NCBI GenBank assembly: GCA_035527835.1
Contig: DATKZS010000102.1
Location: 1-64,000 of the forward strand
Length of the DNA stretch: 64,000 nucleotides
Direction: 5' to 3'
Source: DATKZS01 sp035527835 [NCBI: bacterium]
GTDB taxonomy: Bacteria; RBG-13-61-14
Below, one piece after another: positions 9,818 to 18,033 of this stretch. Each line of letters begins with the position of its first letter. Within the stretch, counting starts at the first letter, position 1. A program made the position numbers and the translations under genes. The notes beneath the pieces are model-generated. The model was not told where the DNA came from. It did not search any database and saw nothing but the letters and a program-made list of their open reading frames with translations.

Positions 9818-9897
9818 TTAACCGCGGAGACGCAGAGAACGCGGAGATTTATTAATTACAATTCACTTCTCCGCGTTCTCTGCGTCTCTGCGGTTAA
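9818..9897. repeat. Intergenic inverted repeat, GCGGAGACGCAGAG family, copy 2
   Basis: Arms 9818-9847 and 9868-9897 match at 29 of 30 positions around a 20-base AT-rich loop. It lies just upstream of trmFO and downstream of the AhpD-like gene. The arm sequence nearly equals copy 1 at 8385-8459. Confidence 0.92.
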
Positions 9898-9929
9898 CAA
9901 TAATGTTTCTATGTCCCCAAGGCGTCGCT

Positions 9930-10508
9930 TCAATCCCCCACTGTTAGCACCTGTCCGGTTGAGGTGTTCATCCAGCGGTTGGCGAAGCCCATGATGGTGA
10001 GGACCGCGAGGATATCGCGCCGCTCTTGTTCAGTGTACTCGGACTCGAAGTCCTCGACGACCTCGGGGTCCGGGAAGTCGCCGTTGAACAGGGCGTAGTC
10101 CCGGGTCCAGGCCAGCGCCACCCAGGTCTTGTGGTCGAACTCGGCCGGGTCGAGCTTCTCGAGTTTCCGGATGTCCTCGTCCGACAGTCCCGCTTTTCTC
10201 CCAAACTGGGAGTGCGCCTCGTATCAACCCACGCAGTGGTTATTGATGGTAAGCGTGAGGCAAAGCTCTTCGCGGAAGGCCGGGCTGATCCAACTCGTGT
10301 CCACCGCCTTGCCGTCCAGCTGGTGCCGAAACAGGATCTCGTTCACCTGGCCCAGGCGGTGGAAGAAATCCTGGGGACCTGAAAAGACCGGCCAGTTCAC
10401 CTCCGTCCCGAAGTGCGCGCCCGCGTCCCGCTGCTTCTTGGCCGCGCACCCGCCCAGGCCAAGCGCCAGGGCGCACAGCCCCATTATCGCCAATGCCGAT
10501 TTTTTCAT
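9930..10508 (-). CDS. AhpD/carboxymuconolactone decarboxylase-like lipoprotein with probable selenocysteine (CxxU)
   Basis: Read with UGA as Sec, the frame gives a 192-residue lipoprotein. A signal peptide ends in a lipobox (LGGC, Cys21). The AhpD-type active-site pattern then appears as E80, C92-V-G-U95, H99; this spacing equals E118/C130/C133/H137 of M. tuberculosis AhpD, with the second cysteine replaced by UGA (10226-10224). The frame stays open after the UGA for 97 codons, and the segment from YEAHSQFG through RKAGLSDEDI is typical of the fold. A stem-loop at 10198-10212 sits at the distance expected of a bacterial SECIS. ATG 10508 has a GGGAGGTGG Shine-Dalgarno. The predicted role is a thiol/selenol peroxidase or reductase at the cell envelope. 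The alternative is a nonsense mutation or sequencing error, but that would have to fall exactly on the catalytic cysteine codon. Confidence 0.82.
10198..10212 (-). promoter_or_regulatory. Candidate bacterial SECIS hairpin
   Basis: In the mRNA, CTCCCA-GTT-TGGGAG follows the UGA after 11 bases. It gives six base pairs and a three-base loop beginning with GU. The loop starts 17 bases after the UGA, inside the 16-37 base window used for bacterial SECIS elements. SelB recognition cannot be shown from sequence. Confidence 0.7.
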
Positions 10509-10585
10509 CCCGATTTCCACCTCCCGTTGCCATCCATTTTTTCCGGCTTGGCCAATCTCCAAGTCCCAGGCCCTACGCCTCAAGT

Positions 10586-12115
10586 CTACTCCATTTTTTG
10601 GCACAGCACCCAGTCCACGTCAAGGCCGATCGGGAATTTCCTGATCACGTGATACGGCACGCCGTGCACCTCGAACCGATCCTCGCTCCCCCCGGTCTCG
10701 CGCAGCACGACCGCGATCACGTGCGAGTCCTCCAGCAGAAAGTCCGGCGACCTCTCTGCCCACAGCTCCGCGAGCGCCGGATGGGTCGGGAAATTAATGG
10801 CGCCGGGGGTCCTCCGCACCACCGCGGCGACCTCGCGGTCAATCAACCCGAACTTCCAGTCAAAGATTTTCTTGCGCGAGTAAAACGCCACCGCCCCGAT
10901 CCGCCGCGTGGCGATGACCGCGCCGTCCGGAACATAGTCCCGGATCCACAGCGCCGGCCCTTCCAGCCTCGCGCTCGTCAACACGTAGCCCGGGTAGCGC
11001 TCGACGTAGCTCTTCCTCAAATGCATGGCCGCGTCGGCCAGGCCTGAGGCCGAGATGGCCACGGCGTACGCCGCGAGCAGCCAGCCGATCCTTCTTTTGT
11101 CCATGATCCTGGAAAGCGCGGCCTCATGCGTCTCGATTACGCCCTTCCAGGACAGAATAACCGCCGCCGGCAGGTAGGGCGCGAAATAGCGTCCCAGGAA
11201 GGTCCAGTCCTGCGGCGCGTAAACCGCGAACGCCGCGCCCGCCATCGCCGCCGCGGCCAGGAACAGCGCGGCCCGCGGCGCGCTCCGGTAGGCCGTGATC
11301 CCGCCGGCCAGCGCGAACATGATGACGAAAATCCCGCCCCACGGCGCAATAAAGTTCGTGTCCCAGCCCTTCATGAAAATCAGGCCCGACTTGATCACAT
11401 CTTTAATCCCCGCCGGCTTGGCGTAAAAGGTTTGCGGCAGGAGGTCGTGGAAATAAGAGTACCGGGCCAGCGTGAACAGGGCGACGGCCCCGGCGAACAG
11501 GCCGAATGATGGCAGCCAGCCCCGAAGCTCTTGCCTCCGGAGCGCGGCGACAAGAACGATGAAGAGCGGGAAAATGAGAGCGCTCTCCGGATGACACAGG
11601 AAGGCCAAGGCCAGGAGCAATCCCACGAGCCACCGCCGGCGGTCAATCATCGTGAGCCACGCCGCCGCGAGCAACAGCGCCGAGAGCAGCGCCGTCTCCA
11701 TCCCGGCCAGCGATAAATACGCATAATCGAAGTTGCAGGCGATCAGGAGCGGCACGGGCGCCGCCGCGATCGCGCCGCCGTCCCGGCCAAGCGCCCGCGC
11801 CAGCGCGTATGCGATGATCACCGTGGCCGAGGCGAGGAAAAGCCCCATGATCTTGGCCGCGGCGGGGATAGTGAGGATGGAGGCGAGCGGAATGAGCGAC
11901 AGGACCCAGCCGATGTTGGTGATGCCCTCGACCCTCTCGCCCGGATTGAACGTGAAGCCGCGTCCGGAAAGCAGGTTGGTGAGGTAATGGAACCCGATGA
12001 AGGCATCGTCCATGAAATAACGGCGCGTGACCCAGGCCATGGCCCCGATCACGGCCACGGCCATGAATGGCGCGAGCCAGTCGCGCGCCGAAGGATTATT
12101 TGCTTGCCCACTCAT
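10586..12115 (-). CDS. GT-C-type integral membrane protein (ArnT/AftB-like)
   Basis: The 509-residue protein has about ten to twelve hydrophobic segments. Near the N-terminus, YFMDDAFIGF carries the acidic pair (D36-D37) of GT-C glycosyltransferases in the first periplasmic loop. It is followed by GRGFTFNPGERVEGITN, a signature also seen in bacterial arabinofuranosyl/mannosyltransferase-like proteins. It probably moves a sugar from a polyprenyl-phosphate carrier outside the inner membrane; donor and acceptor are unknown. It ends 77 bases before the AhpD-like lipoprotein on the same strand. Confidence 0.78.
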   Translation of the reverse strand: MSGQANNPSARDWLAPFMAVAVIGAMAWVTRRYFMDDAFIGFHYLTNLLSGRGFTFNPGERVEGITNIGWVLSLIPLASILTIPAAAKIMGLFLASATVIIAYALARALGRDGGAIAAAPVPLLIACNFDYAYLSLAGMETALLSALLLAAAWLTMIDRRRWLVGLLLALAFLCHPESALIFPLFIVLVAALRRQELRGWLPSFGLFAGAVALFTLARYSYFHDLLPQTFYAKPAGIKDVIKSGLIFMKGWDTNFIAPWGGIFVIMFALAGGITAYRSAPRAALFLAAAAMAGAAFAVYAPQDWTFLGRYFAPYLPAAVILSWKGVIETHEAALSRIMDKRRIGWLLAAYAVAISASGLADAAMHLRKSYVERYPGYVLTSARLEGPALWIRDYVPDGAVIATRRIGAVAFYSRKKIFDWKFGLIDREVAAVVRRTPGAINFPTHPALAELWAERSPDFLLEDSHVIAVVLRETGGSEDRFEVHGVPYHVIRKFPIGLDVDWVLCQKME

Positions 12116-12164
12116 CGCGCTTAACAGTCGGCCTCCGTTAACAGTCAGGCAATGATTTTTTTAA

Positions 12165-12237
12165 CGCAGATGAACGCAGATGAACGCAGATCAATTTTTT
12201 TAAATATCTTATCCGCGTTCATCTGCGTTCATCTGCG
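12165..12237. repeat. Intergenic inverted repeat, GCAGATGAAC family, copy 1
   Basis: Left arm 12165-12191 is a ten-base unit (CGCAGATGAA) repeated 2.7 times. Right arm 12211-12237 is its complement at 26 of 27 positions. The loop is AT-rich. It lies between the thioredoxin-like gene and the GT-C gene. The same family recurs at 27050-27130. Confidence 0.9.
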
Positions 12238-12262
12238 GCAAAATTCTTCCCCCTCCCTTGTA

Positions 12263-12751
12263 TCACCCCTCCCGCTCCTTTTCATACTCCGCGAAGCTCT
12301 TTTCTTTGTAAGCGCCGTCGCCCACGTAGTTGAGGATGAGGGTGAGCTTTTCGGGCTTGACGTATCCGATGAAGAAGTCAATCTCGCGGGCCTCGGGGGT
12401 GAGGAACCAGACGGTCGGGTAGGAGCTGACGCGGTATTTCTGTTTGAGGTCGGGCCGGTCGGGTTCCATGACCTTGGCCGCGGCGAATTTCCGGTTCAGG
12501 TAACAGGCCACCTCGGGCCGGTCAAAGCCCTGCTGTTCCAGGACCTCGCACTTACGGCAGTCCTTGCCATGGAAAAAAATCAGGACCGGCTTGTTGTCAT
12601 TTTTCGCCGCGGCCAGCGCCGCGTCATAGTCGAGCCACGCGGGCTTCTGGTTCTGTGCGCAGGCGGGCTTTTCCACGGGCGCCCCGCCCGGCAGGGAGGA
12701 GGCCGGCAGCAGCAGCATGAAAAGAACGGATATGCGGATAATTCTGCTCAC
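12263..12751 (-). CDS. Exported thioredoxin-like protein
   Basis: The 162-residue protein starts with a hydrophobic signal segment and carries a thioredoxin fold. The redox motif is CRKC in FFHGKDCRKCEV, the cis-proline is in SSYPTVWF, and the sequence resembles DsbD-gamma/Thioredoxin_7 proteins. It probably reduces disulfides outside the cytoplasm. I chose GTG 12751 because GAGGTG precedes it at good spacing and the signal peptide follows. An in-frame ATG at 12787 overlaps the stop of the HAD gene (ATGA) but lacks a Shine-Dalgarno and would put twelve polar residues before the signal. Confidence 0.8.
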   Translation of the reverse strand: MSRIIRISVLFMLLLPASSLPGGAPVEKPACAQNQKPAWLDYDAALAAAKNDNKPVLIFFHGKDCRKCEVLEQQGFDRPEVACYLNRKFAAAKVMEPDRPDLKQKYRVSSYPTVWFLTPEAREIDFFIGYVKPEKLTLILNYVGDGAYKEKSFAEYEKEREG

Positions 12752-12783
12752 CGAAGCACCTCGTGAGTGAGCCGCGATGCGGG

Positions 12784-13440
12784 TCATGACTTAAACGCCA
12801 GGACCGGCCAGTTGCGGCGCCGGGCCTCGCGGCGAAGGAGCGGGTCCGGGTTCACGATCATGGGATGGCGGAACCCCTCCAGCACCGGCAGGTCGGTGAT
12901 GGAATCGGAATAATAATAGCTCTCGCCCAGGTCAAGGCCGTGCTCGGCGGCGAACCGCTCGGCGAGCACAAGCTTGCCGGCGCCGTAGGAAAAGGGGCGG
13001 ATCAACTCGCCGGTGAAATTCCCGTCTTCGTCCACTTCGAGGCGGTTGCACAGGAAGTGGGGGACACGGAGGCGCCTGGCGAGCGGCTCGGTCAGATAGG
13101 TGGTGGCGGCGGTGAGCAGGACCAGGGTGTCTCCTTTTTTTCGGTGCTCCTCGATCTTGGCCACGGCGTCCTGATAGATGTAGGCGATCACCATCTCGTC
13201 GAACCAGCGGTTGCACAGCTCGATCATCTCTCGCTCCGGCTGGCCCGCGAGCTTCCGGGTCTCTCGCAGCGCCAGGTACTCGAAGTTCACCAGGTTCAGC
13301 TTGTAGCGGGCCACCCAGTACAGGGTAACGAGCAACTCCCGGGCCCCCACCTTTCCCTGCTGACGCAGGTACTTGACGAAAAGCGTGGCGGAGTTGCTGG
13401 AGAGCACGGTGTAATCCACGTCGAAAAAAGCGCCGGCCAA
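12784..13440 (-). CDS. HAD superfamily phosphatase, subfamily IB (SerB-like)
   Basis: The 218-residue protein has the catalytic DxD motif at the very start (FFDVDYT; D7 nucleophile, D9 acid/base). Motif II is in LVLLTAATTYL, a lysine follows the SYGAGK stretch, and motif IV is YYYSDSITDLPVL. The helical cap between motifs I and II is as in phosphoserine phosphatase-like and CicA-type enzymes. The substrate is unknown. The start is TTG 13440, preceded by AGGAAAGGAAG. The stop overlaps an upstream in-frame ATG of the thioredoxin-like gene. Confidence 0.85.
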   Translation of the reverse strand: MAGAFFDVDYTVLSSNSATLFVKYLRQQGKVGARELLVTLYWVARYKLNLVNFEYLALRETRKLAGQPEREMIELCNRWFDEMVIAYIYQDAVAKIEEHRKKGDTLVLLTAATTYLTEPLARRLRVPHFLCNRLEVDEDGNFTGELIRPFSYGAGKLVLAERFAAEHGLDLGESYYYSDSITDLPVLEGFRHPMIVNPDPLLRREARRRNWPVLAFKS

Positions 13441-13477
13441 TTTGTTCTTCCTTTCCTAAGCCTCAACTGAAGAGCAG

Positions 13478-13549
13478 GGCTTGAGGCCCGGGGTCTGAGG
13501 CTTGAGGAAGACGGCATCTCCTCAAGCCCCACGCCTCAAGCCCCAAGCC
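13478..13549. repeat. Intergenic inverted repeat, GGCTTGAGG family, copy 1
   Basis: Short GGCTTGAGG-like units (13478-13507) face their complement CCTCAAGCC-like units (13520-13549). The pairing is imperfect, roughly two thirds of positions. It lies between the HAD phosphatase and the CoA-transferase. The same family recurs at 51939-52048 and 60833-60917. Confidence 0.75.
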
Positions 13550-13551
13550 TC

Positions 13552-14754
13552 CTAAATGATTCCCCGCTCCTTGAGCTTGTTCAAGTCTTCCTCGGTCAGT
13601 CCCAGGAGCTTGCCGTAGACCTCGGCGTTGTGCTGGCCCACGGACGGTCCCGAGTCACGAATCGTGCCGGGCGACGCGGAGAGCTTGATGGGGACTCCGG
13701 GGAGCGGGATCTTGTGGCCGTCCGGCGCCGCGACCTCGGTGATCATGTCCCGGGCCATGAGGTTCACGTCCTGGTTCACTTCCGCGGTCTCGAGCACGCG
13801 GCCGCAGGGGATACGGTGCTGGTCGAGTAATTTCTCGATCTCGGCGGCGTCGCGGCTTTCCATCCAGGCCTTCATTTCCTCTCGGATCACTTCGCGGTGC
13901 TTGACGCGCTCGATCAGGTTAGAGAAGCGCGGGTCGGTCTTGTACTCGGGCTTGCCGATGATGCCGCACATGGCCTGCCACTGGCGGTCGGTGAGGAAGA
14001 CCACGGCCACGTAGCCGTCTCGGGCCTTGTAGGGCCGCCAGAACGGCAGCCCTTCATCGCCGGCGAACAGGTCCTCGAAGGTCGCGCCCATGGCCTGTTT
14101 CACCTTTTCCGCGTTCTTTTGCATGCGCACCTGGAAGGCCCGGAAGTTGTGGAAGTACATCACGTCCTGCATGGAGATGTCCACCATCTGGCCCTGGCCG
14201 GTCCGGTCGCGGTGGCGCAGAGCGGTGAGGATGCCGATGCAGGCGTAGGCCCCGCTGACCAGGTCACCGAAGAAAACCCCCGGGCTGCGGCTCACGGTCC
14301 GCTGCGCCGCCATGATGCCGCCGGTGGCCTGGGCGATGATGTCAAAGGCCACGCGCTCGGAGTGGGGCGCGTTCTTGCCGAAGCCGGAGATGGTGCAATA
14401 GATGAGGCGGGGATTGATCTTTTTCAGGTCCTCGTAGCCCACCCCGCATTTCTCCATGGTCCCGGGCGCCAGGTTCTCGATCAGCACGTCATAATGGGCC
14501 ACGAGCTTTTTCAGCATCTCGGCGCCCTCGGGCTTCCTGATCTCCAGGGAGATGCCCTTCTTGTTGCGGTGCCAGTGGGTCATGGACTCTTCCTGGTCCG
14601 GGATCAGCATCATCCACATGCGCATGGTCTCTCCGCTGGGCGGCTCGACCTTCACCACCTCCGCGCCGAAGTCGGCCAGGAGCTGTGAAGCCCGCGGACC
14701 TGACAAAAACATGGACAAATCCAGGACCCTGACCCCCGATAGCGGCATTTCCAT
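13552..14754 (-). CDS. CaiB/BaiF family (class III) CoA-transferase
   Basis: The 400-residue protein moves CoA between carboxylic acids through an aspartyl intermediate. The N-terminal GVRVLDLSMFLSGPRASQLL, the KVEPPSGE stretch and the FFGD (D164, predicted nucleophile) match the formyl-CoA transferase family, as does full length. The substrate pair cannot be told from sequence, and no obvious pathway gene is adjacent. ATG 14754 has AAGGAA ten bases upstream. Confidence 0.92.
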   Translation of the reverse strand: MEMPLSGVRVLDLSMFLSGPRASQLLADFGAEVVKVEPPSGETMRMWMMLIPDQEESMTHWHRNKKGISLEIRKPEGAEMLKKLVAHYDVLIENLAPGTMEKCGVGYEDLKKINPRLIYCTISGFGKNAPHSERVAFDIIAQATGGIMAAQRTVSRSPGVFFGDLVSGAYACIGILTALRHRDRTGQGQMVDISMQDVMYFHNFRAFQVRMQKNAEKVKQAMGATFEDLFAGDEGLPFWRPYKARDGYVAVVFLTDRQWQAMCGIIGKPEYKTDPRFSNLIERVKHREVIREEMKAWMESRDAAEIEKLLDQHRIPCGRVLETAEVNQDVNLMARDMITEVAAPDGHKIPLPGVPIKLSASPGTIRDSGPSVGQHNAEVYGKLLGLTEEDLNKLKERGII

Positions 14755-15127
14755 GGCAATTGATTCCTTCAGCTTTAATTCCCGTTTGCGATCAAGTGTG
14801 TGAATATCACCCCTGTGGCCGGGTTGTCAAATGGCGGTGATTACAGTGGCGGCGCTTGTCGCCGGGTAGCGCCGGGGAAGCCGGGGTCGCGGAGCCTGAA
14901 TCCGGGACCAGCGAATTGTATCAAAAGCATTAGAGGGCGCTCGGGCCTCGGGCCTTTGCCGGGCCGCCGCAGAGTCCCGGCCAAGGCGGACAATTCCACA
15001 GATTAAAACAAAATTAAAGCGTTCTTGACACGCTCTAATCTTTTGGTTTAAAATAGTTTAATTAGGGATACCTGTGTACTCTGATGAATGTAGTCCCGTT
15101 TTCAGGTCCTGGTGAATTAAGGGGGGA
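14755..15127. other. Divergent intergenic region between CoA-transferase and pilB
   Basis: These 373 bases separate two outward-reading genes. I see no coding frame with support. The right part holds the pilB promoter (15025-15054). The left and middle parts are GC-rich with small imperfect hairpins of no clear meaning. Confidence 0.6.
15025..15054 (+). promoter_or_regulatory. Sigma-70-type promoter for the pil cluster
   Basis: A perfect -35 box TTGACA (15025-15030), an 18-base spacer and TAAAAT (15049-15054) stand about 75 bases before the pilB start. The region is locally AT-rich. No other promoter-like site is evident before pilB. Confidence 0.7.
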
Positions 15128-16831
15128 ATGATGTCCCAGAAATTGGGCGAGTTGCTGGTCAGGGAGAATCTGATCACGCCGGCGCAGTTGCAGCAGGCGC
15201 TGGAGGAGCAGAAGAAGAAGGGAGGCCGTCTGGGCGCGAACCTGACCCGGCTCGGCTTTATCAATGAGGAAGAACTCGCCGATTTTTTGAGCAAGCAGTA
15301 CGGCGTTCCGTCCATCAACCTTAACGAGTTCGAGATAGACACCGAGGTGATCAGCCTGATCCCGGAGGAGCAGTCGCGCAAGCACATGCTGATCCCGATC
15401 AACCGCGCGGGCTCGACCCTGGTGGTGGCGATGGCGGACCCGTCGAACATGTTCGCGATCAGCGACATCGAGTTCCTGACGGGTTACAAGGTCGAGGTGG
15501 TGGTGGCGCCGGAGAACACGGTAAAGGAGGCGATTGACCGGTATTACGCGGCAAGCTCTCAGAATTTGGACGATATGCTGGGGGACATGGAGGACCTGGA
15601 CATCGCGCTGGGCGGGGACGGGGAAGAGGACGTCAACATCACGGACCTGGAAAAGGCCTCCGACGACGCTCCGGTCATCCGGCTGGTCAACCTGATCCTG
15701 ACCGACGCCATCAAGAAGCTGGCGTCCGACATCCACATCGAGCCTTACGAAAAGACGTTTAGGGTCCGCTACCGGATTGACGGGGTGCTCTACGAGGTGA
15801 TGAAGCCTCCGATGAAGCTCAAGAACCCGATCATCGCGCGCATCAAGATCATGTCGAACCTGGACATCGCCGAACGGCGGCTGCCGCAGGACGGCCGCAT
15901 CAAGATCAAGCTGGGCAAGGACAAGGAGATGGACTACCGCGTCTCGGTGCTGCCCACCCTGTTCGGCGAAAAAGCCGTGCTCCGGCTGCTGGACAAGTCC
16001 AACCTCCAGCTCGACATGACCAAGCTGGGCTTCCTGCCCGAGCAGCTCAAGATCTTCAAGCACGCCATTGACATGCCCTTCGGGATGATCCTAGTCACCG
16101 GGCCGACCGGTTCGGGCAAGACCACCACGCTCTACTCCGCGCTGTCGGAGCTCAACAAGACCACCACCAACATCAGCACCGCGGAGGACCCGGTCGAGTT
16201 CAACCTGATGGGGATCAACCAGGTGCAGATGAAGGAGGAGATCGGACTGAACTTCGCGGCGGCGCTGCGGTCGTTTTTGCGGCAGGACCCTGACATCATC
16301 ATGGTGGGCGAGATCCGCGATTTCGAGACGGCGGAGATCGCGGTCAAGGCCGCCCTGACCGGCCACTTGGTGCTCTCCACTTTGCACACCAACGACGCGC
16401 CGTCCACGGTTAACCGGCTCCTCAACATGGGCGTGGAGCCGTTCCTGGTGGCCAGCTCCGTGAACGTCATCCAGGCCCAGCGGCTGGGACGGAAGATCTG
16501 CAAGGAGTGCAAGCAGCCGTTCGAGGTCGAGCCCAGCGCGCTGATCGAGCTCGGCCTCGACGAGGAAAAGGCCAAGAGCTGTCAGCTTTACAAGGGCACC
16601 GGATGCTTCAACTGCTCGGAGACGGGGTACAAGGGCCGGATCTCGTTCATCGAGGTCATGTACATGTATGACGAGCTCAAGGAGTTCGTGCTCAACGGGG
16701 CGAGCTCGGCGGAGCTGAAGAAGGAGGCCATCCGGCTGGGGATGGTCACGCTGCGGCAGTCGTCGCTGTATTACCTGAGCGAAGGCATCACCAGCCTGGA
16801 CGAGGTGGTGCGGGTCACGGCGGCCGATTAA
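15128..16831 (+). CDS. pilB: Type IV pilus assembly ATPase PilB
   Basis: The 567-residue AAA-type secretion ATPase powers pilus extension. It has an N-terminal GspE/MshEN domain (about 1-150) and a catalytic domain with Walker A GPTGSGKTT near 327-335, the Asp box and His box, and a tetracysteine zinc site (CKEC...CFNC, about 458-502), which marks PilB/GspE rather than PilT. A run of G just before two adjacent ATGs (15128 and 15131) serves as Shine-Dalgarno. It is the first gene of pilB-pilT-pilC-pilS-pilR; no pilin or secretin gene is in the window. Confidence 0.96.
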   Translation: MMSQKLGELLVRENLITPAQLQQALEEQKKKGGRLGANLTRLGFINEEELADFLSKQYGVPSINLNEFEIDTEVISLIPEEQSRKHMLIPINRAGSTLVVAMADPSNMFAISDIEFLTGYKVEVVVAPENTVKEAIDRYYAASSQNLDDMLGDMEDLDIALGGDGEEDVNITDLEKASDDAPVIRLVNLILTDAIKKLASDIHIEPYEKTFRVRYRIDGVLYEVMKPPMKLKNPIIARIKIMSNLDIAERRLPQDGRIKIKLGKDKEMDYRVSVLPTLFGEKAVLRLLDKSNLQLDMTKLGFLPEQLKIFKHAIDMPFGMILVTGPTGSGKTTTLYSALSELNKTTTNISTAEDPVEFNLMGINQVQMKEEIGLNFAAALRSFLRQDPDIIMVGEIRDFETAEIAVKAALTGHLVLSTLHTNDAPSTVNRLLNMGVEPFLVASSVNVIQAQRLGRKICKECKQPFEVEPSALIELGLDEEKAKSCQLYKGTGCFNCSETGYKGRISFIEVMYMYDELKEFVLNGASSAELKKEAIRLGMVTLRQSSLYYLSEGITSLDEVVRVTAAD

Positions 16832-16871
16832 GAAATTTGATAGCCATAAAATGCGATAAAGAGGAGAGTCA

Positions 16872-17975
16872 ATGCCAAACCTTCATCAGTTGCTCAAAGC
16901 CATGATCGAGAAAGGAGCGTCGGACCTGCACCTCACCACCGGCGCGCCTCCGCAGCTTCGGGTGGACGGGCGGCTCACGCCGCTTAAGTCGCCGCCGCTG
17001 ACGGCGCCGGAGACCAAGCAGCTCTGCTATTCCATCCTGACCGACTCGCAGAAGCACCGGTTCGAGGAAAGCAACGAGCTCGACCTGAGCTTCGGGGTGA
17101 AGGGACTGTCGCGGTTCCGTGCCAACATCTTCATGCAGCGGGGCGCGGTGGCCGGGGCCTTCCGGACCATTCCGTTCAAGATCATGAGCTTCCAGGAGCT
17201 GGGCCTGCCCCCGGTGGTCGAGGGCCTGTCCAACAAGCCGCGCGGACTGGTTCTGGTCACCGGTCCCACCGGCTCGGGCAAGTCCACCACGCTGGCGGCG
17301 ATCCTGGACAAGATCAACGCCGACCGTCACGAGCACATCATCACGGTGGAGGACCCGATCGAGTACCTGCACCCTCACAAGAACTGCATCGTGAACCAGC
17401 GGGAGGTCAACTCCGACACCAAGAGCTTCAAGACCGCCCTCAAGTACATCCTGCGACAGGACCCGGACGTCGTCCTCATCGGCGAGATGCGCGACCTGGA
17501 GACCATCGAGTCGGCCCTGGTCTGCTCCGAGACCGGCCACTTGGTCTTCGCCACGCTCCACACCAACTCCTGCGTGCAGACCATCAACCGTATCATTGAC
17601 GTGTTCCCCTCCTACCAGCAGCCGCAGGTGCGGGCCCAGCTATCGTTTGTTCTGGAAGGGGTGCTGTGCCAGAACCTGATGCCCAAGTCCTCGGGCCACG
17701 GCCGGGTGCTGGTGTTGGAGGTCATGGTTCCGAACCCGGCCATCCGCAACCTGATTCGTGAGGACCGGATCCACCAAGTCTATTCGGCCATGCAGGTGGG
17801 GCAGGACAAGTTCGGGATGATTACATTCAACCAATCGCTGTCCAACCTCTATCTGAAGCGGCTGATCACTTTCGAGGACGCGCTGAGTAGGAGTTCGGAT
17901 CCGGAAGAGCTGAAGCAGATAATCGAACGCGGGGCTCCGACTCGGACCCCTGGGGTGAAAGGGCCCGGGGCCTGA
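16872..17975 (+). CDS. pilT: Twitching motility retraction ATPase PilT
   Basis: The 367-residue ATPase depolymerises pili. The N-terminal MPNLHQLLKAMIEKGASDLHL is typical of PilT. Walker A GPTGSGKST lies near 131-139, an Asp box is in VEDPIEYLH, a Walker B-like stretch is in DPDVVLIGEMRD, and a His box is in GHLVFATLHTN. There is no tetracysteine motif, which distinguishes it from PilB. It follows pilB by 40 bases with a GAGGAGAG Shine-Dalgarno. Confidence 0.96.
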   Translation: MPNLHQLLKAMIEKGASDLHLTTGAPPQLRVDGRLTPLKSPPLTAPETKQLCYSILTDSQKHRFEESNELDLSFGVKGLSRFRANIFMQRGAVAGAFRTIPFKIMSFQELGLPPVVEGLSNKPRGLVLVTGPTGSGKSTTLAAILDKINADRHEHIITVEDPIEYLHPHKNCIVNQREVNSDTKSFKTALKYILRQDPDVVLIGEMRDLETIESALVCSETGHLVFATLHTNSCVQTINRIIDVFPSYQQPQVRAQLSFVLEGVLCQNLMPKSSGHGRVLVLEVMVPNPAIRNLIREDRIHQVYSAMQVGQDKFGMITFNQSLSNLYLKRLITFEDALSRSSDPEELKQIIERGAPTRTPGVKGPGA

Positions 17976-18033
17976 GGAGCGTCAAGCCGGCCGGCGGCAT
18001 TGCCGGCGGTGAAACCAACAAGGGGGATGGGAA

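Noticed and set aside
10224-10226. Treating the AhpD-like gene as a pseudogene with a nonsense codon
   Set aside because: The stop falls exactly on the catalytic cysteine, the frame stays open and conserved after it, and a SECIS-like hairpin follows. Kept as an alternative, not preferred.
12165-12191. CRISPR-like short repeats at 12165 and 27050
   Set aside because: The units are only ten bases with no unique spacers between them, and each array has an inverted partner. They are hairpins, not CRISPR.
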